A model generated the notes under the pieces. The model made no database searches. It saw only the letters and a program-made list of their open reading frames with translations, and had not been told where the DNA came from. A DNA stretch of 41,208 nucleotides from Rhodocyclaceae bacterium (GTDB taxonomy: Bacteria > Pseudomonadota > Gammaproteobacteria > Burkholderiales > Rhodocyclaceae): positions 1 through 41,208 of the forward strand of contig JAOAHQ010000064.1 of the NCBI GenBank assembly GCA_026415155.1. The letters run 5' to 3'. Each line of letters opens with the position of its first letter. The first letter of the stretch is position 1. The translations under genes and the position numbers were made by a program. This document shows positions 15,909-23,051 of this stretch, in pieces.

Positions 15909-16421
15909 TCATTCACAGCCATCGACGCCCTTGGTGCCGATGTTGATGCAACCCTTCTGGCCCACGCCGCCGACGACATTGGTGATGTTGCCGACGCCGA
16001 CGGTCACATTGCCCTTCCCGCCCTTGACGACGCCGACATTGGTCTTCGCCGTATTGCCGGCCCCTGCGGCGACCGTCGTCATATTGCCCACCGCGGCATT
16101 GATCTGGGTCGGACCGCTCGTGTTCTTCGCCACGCCGACGTTGCTCTGCGCCTTGTTGTAGGCGCCGGCGGCCACCGTCGTCTGCGCACCGACCACCGCA
16201 TTGATCTCGGTGCTGCCGCCGCTGCCCTTGACGACGCCGACATTGCTCTGCGCCTTGTTGCCGAGCCCCGCAGCCACTGAAGTCTGCGCTCCGACGACGG
16301 CATTGATCTCGGTATTGCCGCGCACAACCCCCCCTTGCGTTTGGGCTTGAGCCAGCTGCGGAACACCGCCCACGAGGCATAGCACCGACGCTGCCACGAT
16401 GACACTCTGTGCTTTTTTCAT
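15909..16421 (-). CDS. Secreted G/N-rich repeat protein (three to four repeats, Cys cap)
   Basis: 170 aa, first gene of the minus-strand arm. Signal peptide (about 1-26, PQLAQA), then repeats starting GGVVRGNTEINAVVGAQT, GGSTEINAVVGAQT and SGPTQINAAVGNMT, each followed by a second strand pair of the form VAAG-x-x-NKAQSNVGV. A shorter fourth unit (GNVTVGVGNITNVVGG) and a capped end CINIGTKGVDGC with two cysteines follow. The repeats are the same family as those at 14585 and 14175. Likely a beta-helical or amyloid-like surface subunit; the cap may stop or nucleate stacking (inference). ATG 16421 is chosen over an ATG four codons upstream because GGGAGCG precedes it at the right distance. Transcription would start in the shared divergent region. 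Confidence 0.8.
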   Translation of the reverse strand: MKKAQSVIVAASVLCLVGGVPQLAQAQTQGGVVRGNTEINAVVGAQTSVAAGLGNKAQSNVGVVKGSGGSTEINAVVGAQTTVAAGAYNKAQSNVGVAKNTSGPTQINAAVGNMTTVAAGAGNTAKTNVGVVKGGKGNVTVGVGNITNVVGGVGQKGCINIGTKGVDGCE

Positions 16422-16464
16422 GGTCGCTCCCATGGTGCCTTCAACGCACCCATTGATTCGGGGG

Positions 16465-16549
16465 TTGACAAGCCTTCGCTTGGCTTGCTCTCATTCAAGA
16501 CGGATACTCTCCGCCAGTTGTTGACCGAAGTCAACACTGTCGAGAATTT
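16465..16549. promoter_or_regulatory. Divergent control region with palindromic operator
   Basis: A perfect 7-bp palindrome TGTTGACCGAAGTCAACA (16519-16536) lies between the divergent arms. It contains TTGACC on the plus strand (16521-16526), followed 17 bp on by GAATTT, and TTGACT on the minus strand (16534-16529), so it could hold two back-to-back -35 boxes under one repressor. A second inverted repeat CAAGCC/GGCTTG (16469-16474, 16482-16487) overlaps another TTGACA (16465-16470). The -10 matches are weak. That the 209 bp between starts drive both arms is inference from gene orientation. Confidence 0.45.
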
Positions 16550-16630
16550 TCTCTCTAAGGTAACGGTATCTGGGCAGGCCAAGCCGTGTCGTCGGCGACA
16601 GGCTCGATCAATTCATTCGTGAGGTTTGTC

Positions 16631-18178
16631 ATGAAGACGCAACAATCCCTGGTCACGGTTTTTCCTTCCATTCCTTCTCCTTGGCCTGCGGTGCTGGCAT
16701 TGAGCCTGGCGTTGGCAGGATGTGTCGCCGATCCGCCCAAGCCCGAGACGGCAACGGTCGCCACGGCCGTGAAGACGCCGGCGGCGAAGACGGTGACCAA
16801 TTTCACGCCAGCCCTGCGCTGCATGGACGACCTCCTGCTTGCCTATGGCAAGCGCGATATCGTCATCACGACGGCGGGTATTCCCGATTCAACCGGCAAG
16901 GTGATGGCCGGCACCAAGGAGATGCTGATCACCGCCGCCTCGAAGATGTCGATCAAGAGCAAGGCGCTCACCTTCATCGACTACGATACTGAGCGCGCCG
17001 ATCTCTTGGCGCTCTTCCAAGACATCCAGGCAGCGGGCGCCTTCCAGCACAAGCTGCCCAACTATTACATCCGCGGCGCGATCACCCAGCTCGACGAGAA
17101 TGCGATCGACGCGCAGCAGGGTGCGGGGATCGCCTTGCCCTTCCTCGATCTCGGCGTCTCACGCGATCAGGTCTCCTCCGTCGTGTCGATCGACATGAAC
17201 GTCGGCGAAACCACCTCGCGCATGATTTTGCCGGGCGTCAATGCCAGCAACTCGCTCGTCATCACGCGCACCGGCAAGGGCGGCGAGCTGGGCGGCCGGC
17301 TTGGCAAGGTCGGCTTCTCGTTCAACATGTCGCTTAACAAGGCGGAAGGCTTGGGTTCCGGCGTGCGCGCGCTGATCGAGCTCGGCATGATCGAGCTCGT
17401 TGGCAAGCTGACCAATGTGCCGTATTGGAAATGCCTCGAGATCGAGAAGACCAATCCGGTCATGATCGAGCAGGCGCGCGAGTGGTATGACGGCATGAAG
17501 CCCGAAGACCGCGTCAAGCTCGTGCAAAGGAAGCTTGCCGGCATGAACTATTACCAAGGGCCTGTGAATGGCATCGTCTCGAAGGAGCTTACGAGCGCCA
17601 TCGGCAAGTTCCAAGCCGAAAACGGCCTCATCGCCGATGGGCGCATCAATTTCGAGCTCTATTACGCGCTGCTCGATGCCGATCAGCCGCTGGCAGCCGA
17701 TCCGACGGCCGCGGCTGCGCCGGTCGTCGCGGCTGCGCCGCGGCCGGCGGCAGCAAGCGGGCCCCTCACGGTCAAGCTCGACACGGATCGCGGCCCGCGC
17801 CCCACCTACCGGACGAAAGAGTTCTTACAGGCGCGTGTGCAGCTCTCGGGCGATGGCATCCTCTATTGCTACTACCGCGACAACTCCGGCGTGATCGCGC
17901 GCATCTTCCCGAACCGCTTCAATCCGGATTCCTTCGTGCGGGCGGGTCGGCCGATGTCCTTGCCTCCCGAAGGATCGCCGTTCAAGATCCGCTTCGATCA
18001 GCCGGGACAGGAGCAGATCGTCTGTTACGCAAGCGAACGCGATCTGCCCTTGCCGGCAAACCTCAAGGCGGCGGATCTGACCCCGCTCAAGGTCGCCTCG
18101 CTCGAGGAAATCGCGCAGGCCTTCCGCAAGTCGAATCCGAACGTCGCCGAGGCGAAGCTCGAGATCACGGTGCGATGA
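16631..18178 (+). CDS. Lipoprotein with CsgG/HfaB-like region, peptidoglycan-binding and DUF4384 domains
   Basis: 515 aa, first gene of the plus-strand arm. A lipobox LALAGC puts the lipid on Cys31. Residues about 60-270 have the layout of CsgG/HfaB outer-membrane secretion lipoproteins: LFQDIQAAGAFQH, then NYYIRGAITQLDE (compare EGSIIGY in CsgG), a VVSIDMNVGETTSR beta-hairpin region, and a final helix GSGVRALIELGMIELVGKL. Residues about 290-345 are a peptidoglycan-binding repeat (RVKLVQRKLAGMNYYQGPVNG). After an Ala/Pro linker comes a DUF4384 domain (about 378-475). CsgG-type proteins form the pore that exports curli subunits; this one would be tied to the wall by its extra domain. GAGG lies 7 nt before ATG 16631. 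The CsgG call rests on remembered patterns, not on a profile search. Confidence 0.78.
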   Translation: MKTQQSLVTVFPSIPSPWPAVLALSLALAGCVADPPKPETATVATAVKTPAAKTVTNFTPALRCMDDLLLAYGKRDIVITTAGIPDSTGKVMAGTKEMLITAASKMSIKSKALTFIDYDTERADLLALFQDIQAAGAFQHKLPNYYIRGAITQLDENAIDAQQGAGIALPFLDLGVSRDQVSSVVSIDMNVGETTSRMILPGVNASNSLVITRTGKGGELGGRLGKVGFSFNMSLNKAEGLGSGVRALIELGMIELVGKLTNVPYWKCLEIEKTNPVMIEQAREWYDGMKPEDRVKLVQRKLAGMNYYQGPVNGIVSKELTSAIGKFQAENGLIADGRINFELYYALLDADQPLAADPTAAAAPVVAAAPRPAAASGPLTVKLDTDRGPRPTYRTKEFLQARVQLSGDGILYCYYRDNSGVIARIFPNRFNPDSFVRAGRPMSLPPEGSPFKIRFDQPGQEQIVCYASERDLPLPANLKAADLTPLKVASLEEIAQAFRKSNPNVAEAKLEITVR

Positions 18179-18190
18179 AGGAGACGGGCG

Positions 18191-18682
18191 ATGCGCAGGC
18201 ATTGGCTGCTAGGCGCGTGGTTGTGTGCCGCGTCGCCGGCCTTCGCGGGCGAGATCATCATCGTCGATCCCGCCCGCGAGAAGGCGCAGTCGCTGCCTGC
18301 GCCGGCCGCTTCGCCCCGGCATGAGGAATCGCGCGCGCGTGCGCTCGATGAAGCGCGTGCGCGCAGCGGCCGCGAGGCGATCGCGCCGCGCATCCTCCTC
18401 GAAGGCGAGCCGGGCGCGCCCGCAGGCGAGCGCGTGCGCGAAGCGCGCGGCTATCTCGACGAGTCTGCCGTCCCGCCAGCGCCGGCTTTGATCATCAAGA
18501 GCGGCCCGCCGCCTTCCGACGCGAGCCAGGCACGCGAGAAGGCGCGCGCTTGGGTCGCACCGCCTGCCGCCAACAACCCGAGCCGCTGCCGCACCGAAAA
18601 CACCGTCGGCGGCATCGAGGGCAATGTGCAAGGGCATACGGTCATCCAGGGCAATGCGAGCGGCGTTACTATCTGCAAATGA
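18191..18682 (+). CDS. Exported protein with C-terminal G/N-rich module
   Basis: 163 aa. Signal peptide (about 1-19, SPAFA), a charged Arg/Glu/Ala-rich middle (about 35-125) and a C-terminal module CRTENTVGGIEGNVQGHT...GNASGVTICK. This module begins and ends with a cysteine and shares NTVGxIxGN with the repeat proteins of the opposite arm. A single strand-turn unit closed by a disulfide is likely. It could be a minor subunit, cap or nucleator for the repeat proteins (inference). GAAGGAG precedes ATG 18191, 12 bp after the CsgG-like gene. It carries an antisense copy of the dispersed 20-nt word (18467-18486). Confidence 0.72.
   Translation: MRRHWLLGAWLCAASPAFAGEIIIVDPAREKAQSLPAPAASPRHEESRARALDEARARSGREAIAPRILLEGEPGAPAGERVREARGYLDESAVPPAPALIIKSGPPPSDASQAREKARAWVAPPAANNPSRCRTENTVGGIEGNVQGHTVIQGNASGVTICK
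18467..18486 (-). repeat. Dispersed 20-nt word, copy 5
   Basis: The minus strand reads GCCGGCGCTGGCGGGACGGC, preceded by ATCAAA as in copy 1; one base off consensus. Antisense to the exported-protein gene. Confidence 0.55.
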
Positions 18683-18700
18683 CTGCATGAGGAGATCGGC

Positions 18701-19078
18701 ATGAGAAAAGCCCTTTGGATCGGTGTGATGACGCTCGGGGCGGCGGCCATCGCAGAAGCGCAAATCAGCATTTCGTCGGGCGGTCAAGACGTGCGCATCG
18801 GCGCCGACGGCGCCGTGAGCGTCAAGGGCGCGGGGCAGGATGTGCGCGTCGGCGCCGGCAGCCAGGTGTCGGTCGGCAGCGGCAACGAAGTCGGCTCTTC
18901 CGTGGGTTCGATCGCGCCGGGCGCCAATATCGAGGGCGTCACGATCATCAACGGCAAGCTGTGGATCGACGGCAAGGAGATCCCCCCCGGGGTCAAGACC
19001 TACAAGTCGCCGAAGACCGGCAAGATTTACAAGATCGAGCGCCAAGGCAAGAACGTTTCCGTCACCAGCAACGACTGA
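18701..19078 (+). CDS. Secreted G/N-rich beta-repeat protein
   Basis: 125 aa. Signal peptide (about 1-20, AIAEA), then short repeats SGGQDVRIGADGAVSVKG and GAGQDVRVGAGSQVSVGS, and a unit GNEVGSSVGSIAPGANIEG that matches the GN-x-x-x-x-x-VGxI signature of the minus-arm proteins. The C-terminal 45 residues are a basic tail (KSPKTGKIYKIERQGKNVSV). The alternating V/I-G pattern predicts a beta-roll or solenoid. GAGGAG lies upstream of ATG 18701. Probably part of the same export/fibre system; not a named family. Confidence 0.74.
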   Translation: MRKALWIGVMTLGAAAIAEAQISISSGGQDVRIGADGAVSVKGAGQDVRVGAGSQVSVGSGNEVGSSVGSIAPGANIEGVTIINGKLWIDGKEIPPGVKTYKSPKTGKIYKIERQGKNVSVTSND

Positions 19079-19085
19079 GGCCGCC

Positions 19086-19619
19086 ATGAACGCGTTGCGT
19101 ATCGTTTTGCTGGCGGCAAGCCTTGCGATCTTTCCCGCACGGGCTGAACTCATCGTCGCCGACAAGAGCGTGCCGCCCCACGAGTTCGCCTACGAGCACC
19201 CCTTCCTGCGCTTTCTCGTCTTTTCGAGCCCCGAGACGCGCGGCCAGGCGATCCTGCCACCCGCGCCGGTGTTCGTCGCCCCTCCGCCGCTCCTCTGGCG
19301 CGCGCCCGGGGCCATGCCGCCCTATCCGCCGGCCACACCGCGGGGATTCAACCTAAGCGGCGCGCCAAGCAACCGCGATCTTGCGAGCTATTCGCTCGCC
19401 CGCGCGCACGCGATGGGGCAGGGGGTCTATCGGCGCGAGAACGGCTGGTCGCTCTATTTCGGCCCGACGACCTGGCTCGGCACGCCGCTTTACGGCTGGG
19501 GCGCGCCGGCTTATCCGCCCGTCGCGCCGGGGGCGAGCCATCCCTCGAACCGCGACAATGCGAGCTACCTGATCGAGCGCGCGCACCGCTTCAGCCAGGA
19601 TGCCTACCGCAAGCCCTGA
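19086..19619 (+). CDS. Exported protein with duplicated SNRDxASY motif
   Basis: 177 aa. Signal peptide (about 1-20, FPARA), a Pro-rich centre (PPAPVFVAPPPLLWRAPGAM) and two copies of one motif: SNRDLASYSLARAHAMGQG-VYR and SNRDNASYLIERAHRFSQD-AYR, separated by a Tyr/Trp/Gly-rich stretch (SLYFGPTTWLGTPLYGWGAP). Not recognised as a known family. The duplicated motif is probably a short helix pair. The start is 8 bp after the preceding gene; the end overlaps the next start by 20 bp. Confidence 0.68.
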   Translation: MNALRIVLLAASLAIFPARAELIVADKSVPPHEFAYEHPFLRFLVFSSPETRGQAILPPAPVFVAPPPLLWRAPGAMPPYPPATPRGFNLSGAPSNRDLASYSLARAHAMGQGVYRRENGWSLYFGPTTWLGTPLYGWGAPAYPPVAPGASHPSNRDNASYLIERAHRFSQDAYRKP

Positions 19620-20505
19620 TTGGCTGCGCCTGCTGCAGCGCCTTCTTTTAGGCGCGCTTCTTTTCTTTTGTTTCCTGCAAAACGCGGCAGGCCAAACACT
19701 CGAGCGCCTGCCGGCGCCACAGCCCGCGAGCTACGAAGCGATCCTCGCCGCGAAGAGCGAGAGCGTGCAGGTGTTTGCTTACCCGGGTCGCCAGCCAATC
19801 TACGTCATCGACTTCCCGACGCTCGCGGCGCAAGGCCGCATGTTCAACCGCATCGTCGCCCTCGTCGAGCGCATGGGCGTGGGCCGCGCGCGCGTGCTCG
19901 ACGATCAGGAACTCGCCCAATTCATCCGCTCGGTGGGCAAGACCGAATATACCTTCGCCTATGGCAACGATTTTCTCGTCTCCGAGCTCGTCGTCTTCTT
20001 CAATCTCGCCGAATACGGCTCGATCGCCTTGACTGCCGAAGAGCGCGCGCTGCGCGCGTTTCTGATCGAGCAAGGGCTGATCCGCGAGCGCTTCGGTTTT
20101 CTGCAAGCGGTGCGCCCCAATGCCGTGATCCTCTCGATTCCGCAGGAAAAAGCGGGGGGTAACGAGCCCGCCGTGACGGCGCTCGCCCGCCAGACGATCC
20201 TGATGCACGAAATCGCGCACGCCGAGTTTTATACCAACCCGCTCTACCGCGCCTGGTGCCGCACGTTCTGGCGCGAGGTGCTCACTGAACGCCAGCGCAG
20301 CGCTCTGCGTGCCTTTCTCGCCAAATCGGGTTACGATCCGGATAACGAAGAATTGATGATCAACGAAGCCCAGGCGTATCTTCTCTACACGCCCGATCCG
20401 CGCGCCTTCAATGCCCAGATGGCAGGGCTTGCGGAGCGGGAACTTGCCGAGATGCGCGCCGCCTTTCTGAAAGGATTTCCCGATGCGCCCCTTTACAAAC
20501 GCTAG
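19600..20505 (+). CDS. Exported HExxH putative metallopeptidase
   Basis: 301 aa. An N-terminal hydrophobic segment (about 10-30, LLQRLLLGALLFFCFLQNAA) is a signal peptide or anchor. HEIAH at 203-207 is a zincin motif, and NEAQAY (Glu256), about 50 residues on, could be the third zinc ligand of a gluzincin. The rest has no family I can name. Given its place among surface-protein genes it might trim or mature exported subunits, or be an inactive relative. The ATG at 19600 overlaps the previous gene by 20 bp, and its own end overlaps the next gene by 23 bp, so tight coupling is likely. Confidence 0.66.
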   Translation: MPTASPDWLRLLQRLLLGALLFFCFLQNAAGQTLERLPAPQPASYEAILAAKSESVQVFAYPGRQPIYVIDFPTLAAQGRMFNRIVALVERMGVGRARVLDDQELAQFIRSVGKTEYTFAYGNDFLVSELVVFFNLAEYGSIALTAEERALRAFLIEQGLIRERFGFLQAVRPNAVILSIPQEKAGGNEPAVTALARQTILMHEIAHAEFYTNPLYRAWCRTFWREVLTERQRSALRAFLAKSGYDPDNEELMINEAQAYLLYTPDPRAFNAQMAGLAERELAEMRAAFLKGFPDAPLYKR

Positions 20506-21142
20506 TATCGGATTTCGCCATTGGTTTGTCTGCCTGATCTGCGCCCTAGCCTGCACCGCCTTCGCCCAAGAAGACCGCGGTGCCCTGATCACCGCCCTGG
20601 AGGGCAAGGCCACGCTCGTCAAAGGCATCGAAAAGCGGCCGCTCGCTCCCTTCGAGCGGCTCGAAGCGGGCGACGTCGTCTCGCTCGAACAGGGCAAGCT
20701 CACCATCGTGTTTTTCCTCACCGGCCGGCAAGAAACCTGGCAGGGCACGGGCAAGCTCGAAGTCGGGCCTGGAGAGGGCAAGGGCAGTGGACTCCCTGCG
20801 CCCGAGGCGAAGACCCTCGCGCCCTTCCTCGTCAAACAGATCGCCCGCACGCCGACCCTGCTCGCCCAGGGCCGCGCCGGGGTGATGCGCCTGCGGGCGA
20901 TCGCTACACCCGAGGCAATCGCCAAGGTCGAGGAGACCTACAAGCGCTTGCGCATGGAAACCCCCGCCGAGGATCTCGCGCCCGAGATGTACCGGCTCTC
21001 GGCGCTCTTCGACATGAAGGCCTTCGAGGCGCTCGATGTCGCGGTCAAAGAGCTCGAGGTGTCGCGGCCGAACCACAACGAGGCGAAGCTGCTGGCGAAT
21101 CTTTATCGCAAAGCGTTGAAAAATGTTCAGGAAGCCCGGTAG
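20483..21142 (+). CDS. Exported FecR-like domain protein
   Basis: 219 aa. A signal peptide (about 1-28, ALACTAFA) precedes an N-terminal beta-domain (GKATLVKGIEKRPLAPFERL, then LEAGDVVSLEQGKLTIVFF) that resembles the FecR periplasmic fold in its spacing of 'G-x-V..G..L..GD.V..' elements. A helical C-terminal half follows (about 115-219). Free-standing exported FecR-like domains occur in surface-polymer loci and usually act as binding modules. ATG 20483 follows AAAGGA; it lies inside the end of the previous gene. Function not known. Confidence 0.6.
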   Translation: MRPFTNASIGFRHWFVCLICALACTAFAQEDRGALITALEGKATLVKGIEKRPLAPFERLEAGDVVSLEQGKLTIVFFLTGRQETWQGTGKLEVGPGEGKGSGLPAPEAKTLAPFLVKQIARTPTLLAQGRAGVMRLRAIATPEAIAKVEETYKRLRMETPAEDLAPEMYRLSALFDMKAFEALDVAVKELEVSRPNHNEAKLLANLYRKALKNVQEAR

Positions 21143-21179
21143 GATTCACTCGATTCTTTTTCTTTGCTGGAGACAGGCA

Positions 21180-22244
21180 ATGAAAACCGCCCTCAAGATT
21201 TCTCTTGCCGCAGTGGCTTGCTTGACGAGCTCCGCTGCCTTCGCTACGTCATGTGCATCCGTTTTGTCTTCTTATGCGAGCGGTTCCGTTCCTAATGAAC
21301 CGCAATACCACCCAGAATGTTTTGGTGCGAGCCCTCAGACATCAACTGTCTCGATCAACCAGACGGCCTTCACGCAGATCTCGGCGATCTCGACCGCGCT
21401 GGCGAACCGTTTCCTGGCTGCGCCGCCGACTCGTGTCGCAGGGCTTAATGCCGGCACCGCTGCTGCTGCACCGGGTAAGCTCTGGAATGTCTGGGGCAAT
21501 CTGACCGATGGTCGCACTCGGCAGGAATATTTCCGGCCGCTTACCGGCAACAACATCCGCATCTCGACGGATTCCCTGACGACGGTGATTGGCGGTGACT
21601 ATGCGATTTCCTCGATGCTGGTTGCTGGCGTCTCGGCGTCTTTTGATCGAGCGTCCGGCGAGAGCTATGCAGGGGGGGTGAAATCGGTTGATCTGCTAAA
21701 CAAAGGCTACATCATCGCGCCCTACGTCGGCATGAGCATCAGCAAGGAACTGGCTCTTGATGCCTCGATTGGCTTGGGAGTAGGCGAACTTTCCCAGACC
21801 GACAACGTCACGGCCGAGGCCGACCGCTGGTTCCTGGGCGTCAACCTCAACTACTCGAGCTGGCTCGGCAACACCCAGCTTTCTGGACGGCTGGGTTGGT
21901 TGCATGGCGAGGAAAAATACGACAATGCCAAGAACAATGGTGCAATATTCAACAACACTGGCGCAAGGAACCGCATCGACCAGTTGCGTCTTGGCGGCCA
22001 GGCCGCCTGGTGGATGAATGGCGTAATGCCCTATGTGGGCCTTGCCTATGTCTATGAAGATCGCCGCACGACGCTTGCGGGCGCCAAGGATCCGATCGGC
22101 AAGGACGGCTGGCAGTGGACGCTCGGCGCGAACTTCCTCTCCGTCGGTGCAGGCGTGACCGGCGGCATCGCCTACACCGAGGAGGAAGGGCGCAGCAATC
22201 AGCGCAATCGCGTGCTCTCTGCCAACATCGGCCTGCGCTTCTGA
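21180..22244 (+). CDS. Outer-membrane beta-barrel protein, autotransporter-barrel-like, without passenger
   Basis: 354 aa. Signal peptide (MKTALKISLAAVACLTSSAAFA), a short N-terminal region with two cysteines, then about 260 residues of alternating amphipathic strands (DYAISSMLVAGVSASFDRAS; ADRWFLGVNLNYSSWLG; RLGGQAAWWMNGVMPYVGLA) ending in the aromatic C-terminal signature NIGLRF typical of outer-membrane barrels. This resembles an autotransporter (type V) barrel, but a passenger of any size is missing. It may be an outer-membrane docking or translocation partner for the repeat proteins. The first third has visibly less GC-rich codons than its neighbours, which hints at separate ancestry. 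GGAGACAGG precedes ATG 21180. Confidence 0.75.
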   Translation: MKTALKISLAAVACLTSSAAFATSCASVLSSYASGSVPNEPQYHPECFGASPQTSTVSINQTAFTQISAISTALANRFLAAPPTRVAGLNAGTAAAAPGKLWNVWGNLTDGRTRQEYFRPLTGNNIRISTDSLTTVIGGDYAISSMLVAGVSASFDRASGESYAGGVKSVDLLNKGYIIAPYVGMSISKELALDASIGLGVGELSQTDNVTAEADRWFLGVNLNYSSWLGNTQLSGRLGWLHGEEKYDNAKNNGAIFNNTGARNRIDQLRLGGQAAWWMNGVMPYVGLAYVYEDRRTTLAGAKDPIGKDGWQWTLGANFLSVGAGVTGGIAYTEEEGRSNQRNRVLSANIGLRF

Positions 22245-22253
22245 TTCTTTCCC

Positions 22254-23051
22254 ATGCTGTCGAACAAGGCCGCGGGCGTGCTCGCGGCCTTTTCGTTTTG
22301 GCTTGCCGGTTGCGCCTGCGGCCTGCCGGTGGGCGAGCTAAAGCGGCTCGATCAGGCGCTCGAACGCGCAGGCTTCGAACATCGCCGTCTGATGAGCGCC
22401 GACTTTCCCGTCCATGCCTGGCTGCGCCGCGGCGAGGGCGAGGCGCTCTCCGTCGTCATCGAAGGCGATGGCGCGGCCTGGTTCAATCCGCGCTGGCCGC
22501 CGCCTGATCCGACGCCGGAACACTCCCAGACCGCCGCGCTGGCCGCTGCGCTCGGCGGCCCGGTCGCTTATCTTGCCCGCCCCTGCCAGTTCGAGCGCGC
22601 TGCCGCGTGCCGCATGGAACACTGGACGACGGCGCGCTTTGCGCCCGAGCTCCTCGAATCGCTCGATGCCGCGCTCGAGGAACTAAAACGAGCTGCCGGC
22701 GCGAAGCGGCTGCGCCTCGTCGGTCATTCGGGCGGCGGCGTGATGGCGGTGCTGCTCAGCCTACGGCGCAGCGATGTTTCAGCCGTGGCGACCTTCATGG
22801 CGCCGCTCGCGGTTAACGAGTGGACGCGCATGCAAGGCTTGTCGCCGCTCGTAGGGGCCGATCCGATGCGGCTTCCTTCGCTGGCGGTGCCGTCCATGCA
22901 TGTCGCGGGCGGGCGCGACGCGGTCGTGCCGCCTGCCATCGTGCGCGCCTATGCCGAGGCGAAAGGTGGTAAATATGTGCTCTGGCCCGAGGCCGATCAC
23001 GCCTGCTGGCCAATCGAGCGCGCCAGAGAACTCATCGGGAGCCTGCCATGA
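22254..23051 (+). CDS. Lipoprotein alpha/beta hydrolase
   Basis: 265 aa. Lipobox LAGC (Cys20) in FSFWLAGCACG. An alpha/beta-hydrolase fold with nucleophile motif GHSGGG (Ser159), a likely acid Asp222 (AGGRDAVVPP) and His249 (EADHACW) gives a complete catalytic triad. The substrate is unknown; exported esterases or peptidases of this kind often act on cell-wall or lipid esters. The stop overlaps the start of the caspase-like gene (ATGA), so they are coupled. It carries a weaker copy of the dispersed 20-nt word (22384-22403). Confidence 0.8.
   Translation: MLSNKAAGVLAAFSFWLAGCACGLPVGELKRLDQALERAGFEHRRLMSADFPVHAWLRRGEGEALSVVIEGDGAAWFNPRWPPPDPTPEHSQTAALAAALGGPVAYLARPCQFERAAACRMEHWTTARFAPELLESLDAALEELKRAAGAKRLRLVGHSGGGVMAVLLSLRRSDVSAVATFMAPLAVNEWTRMQGLSPLVGADPMRLPSLAVPSMHVAGGRDAVVPPAIVRAYAEAKGGKYVLWPEADHACWPIERARELIGSLP
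22384..22403 (-). repeat. Dispersed 20-nt word, copy 6 (divergent copy)
   Basis: The minus strand reads GTCGGCGCTCATCAGACGGC, preceded by GGGAAA as in copy 3. The two ends match and the centre differs. Weakest copy apart from copy 8. Confidence 0.35.

Noticed and set aside
14585-16421. CRISPR array suggested by regular repeats
   Set aside because: The repeats are codon-phased, about 111 bp long, lie in frame in secreted proteins and have no unique spacers.
21180-22244. Full autotransporter adhesin
   Set aside because: There is no passenger domain; only a signal, a short linker and a barrel are encoded.
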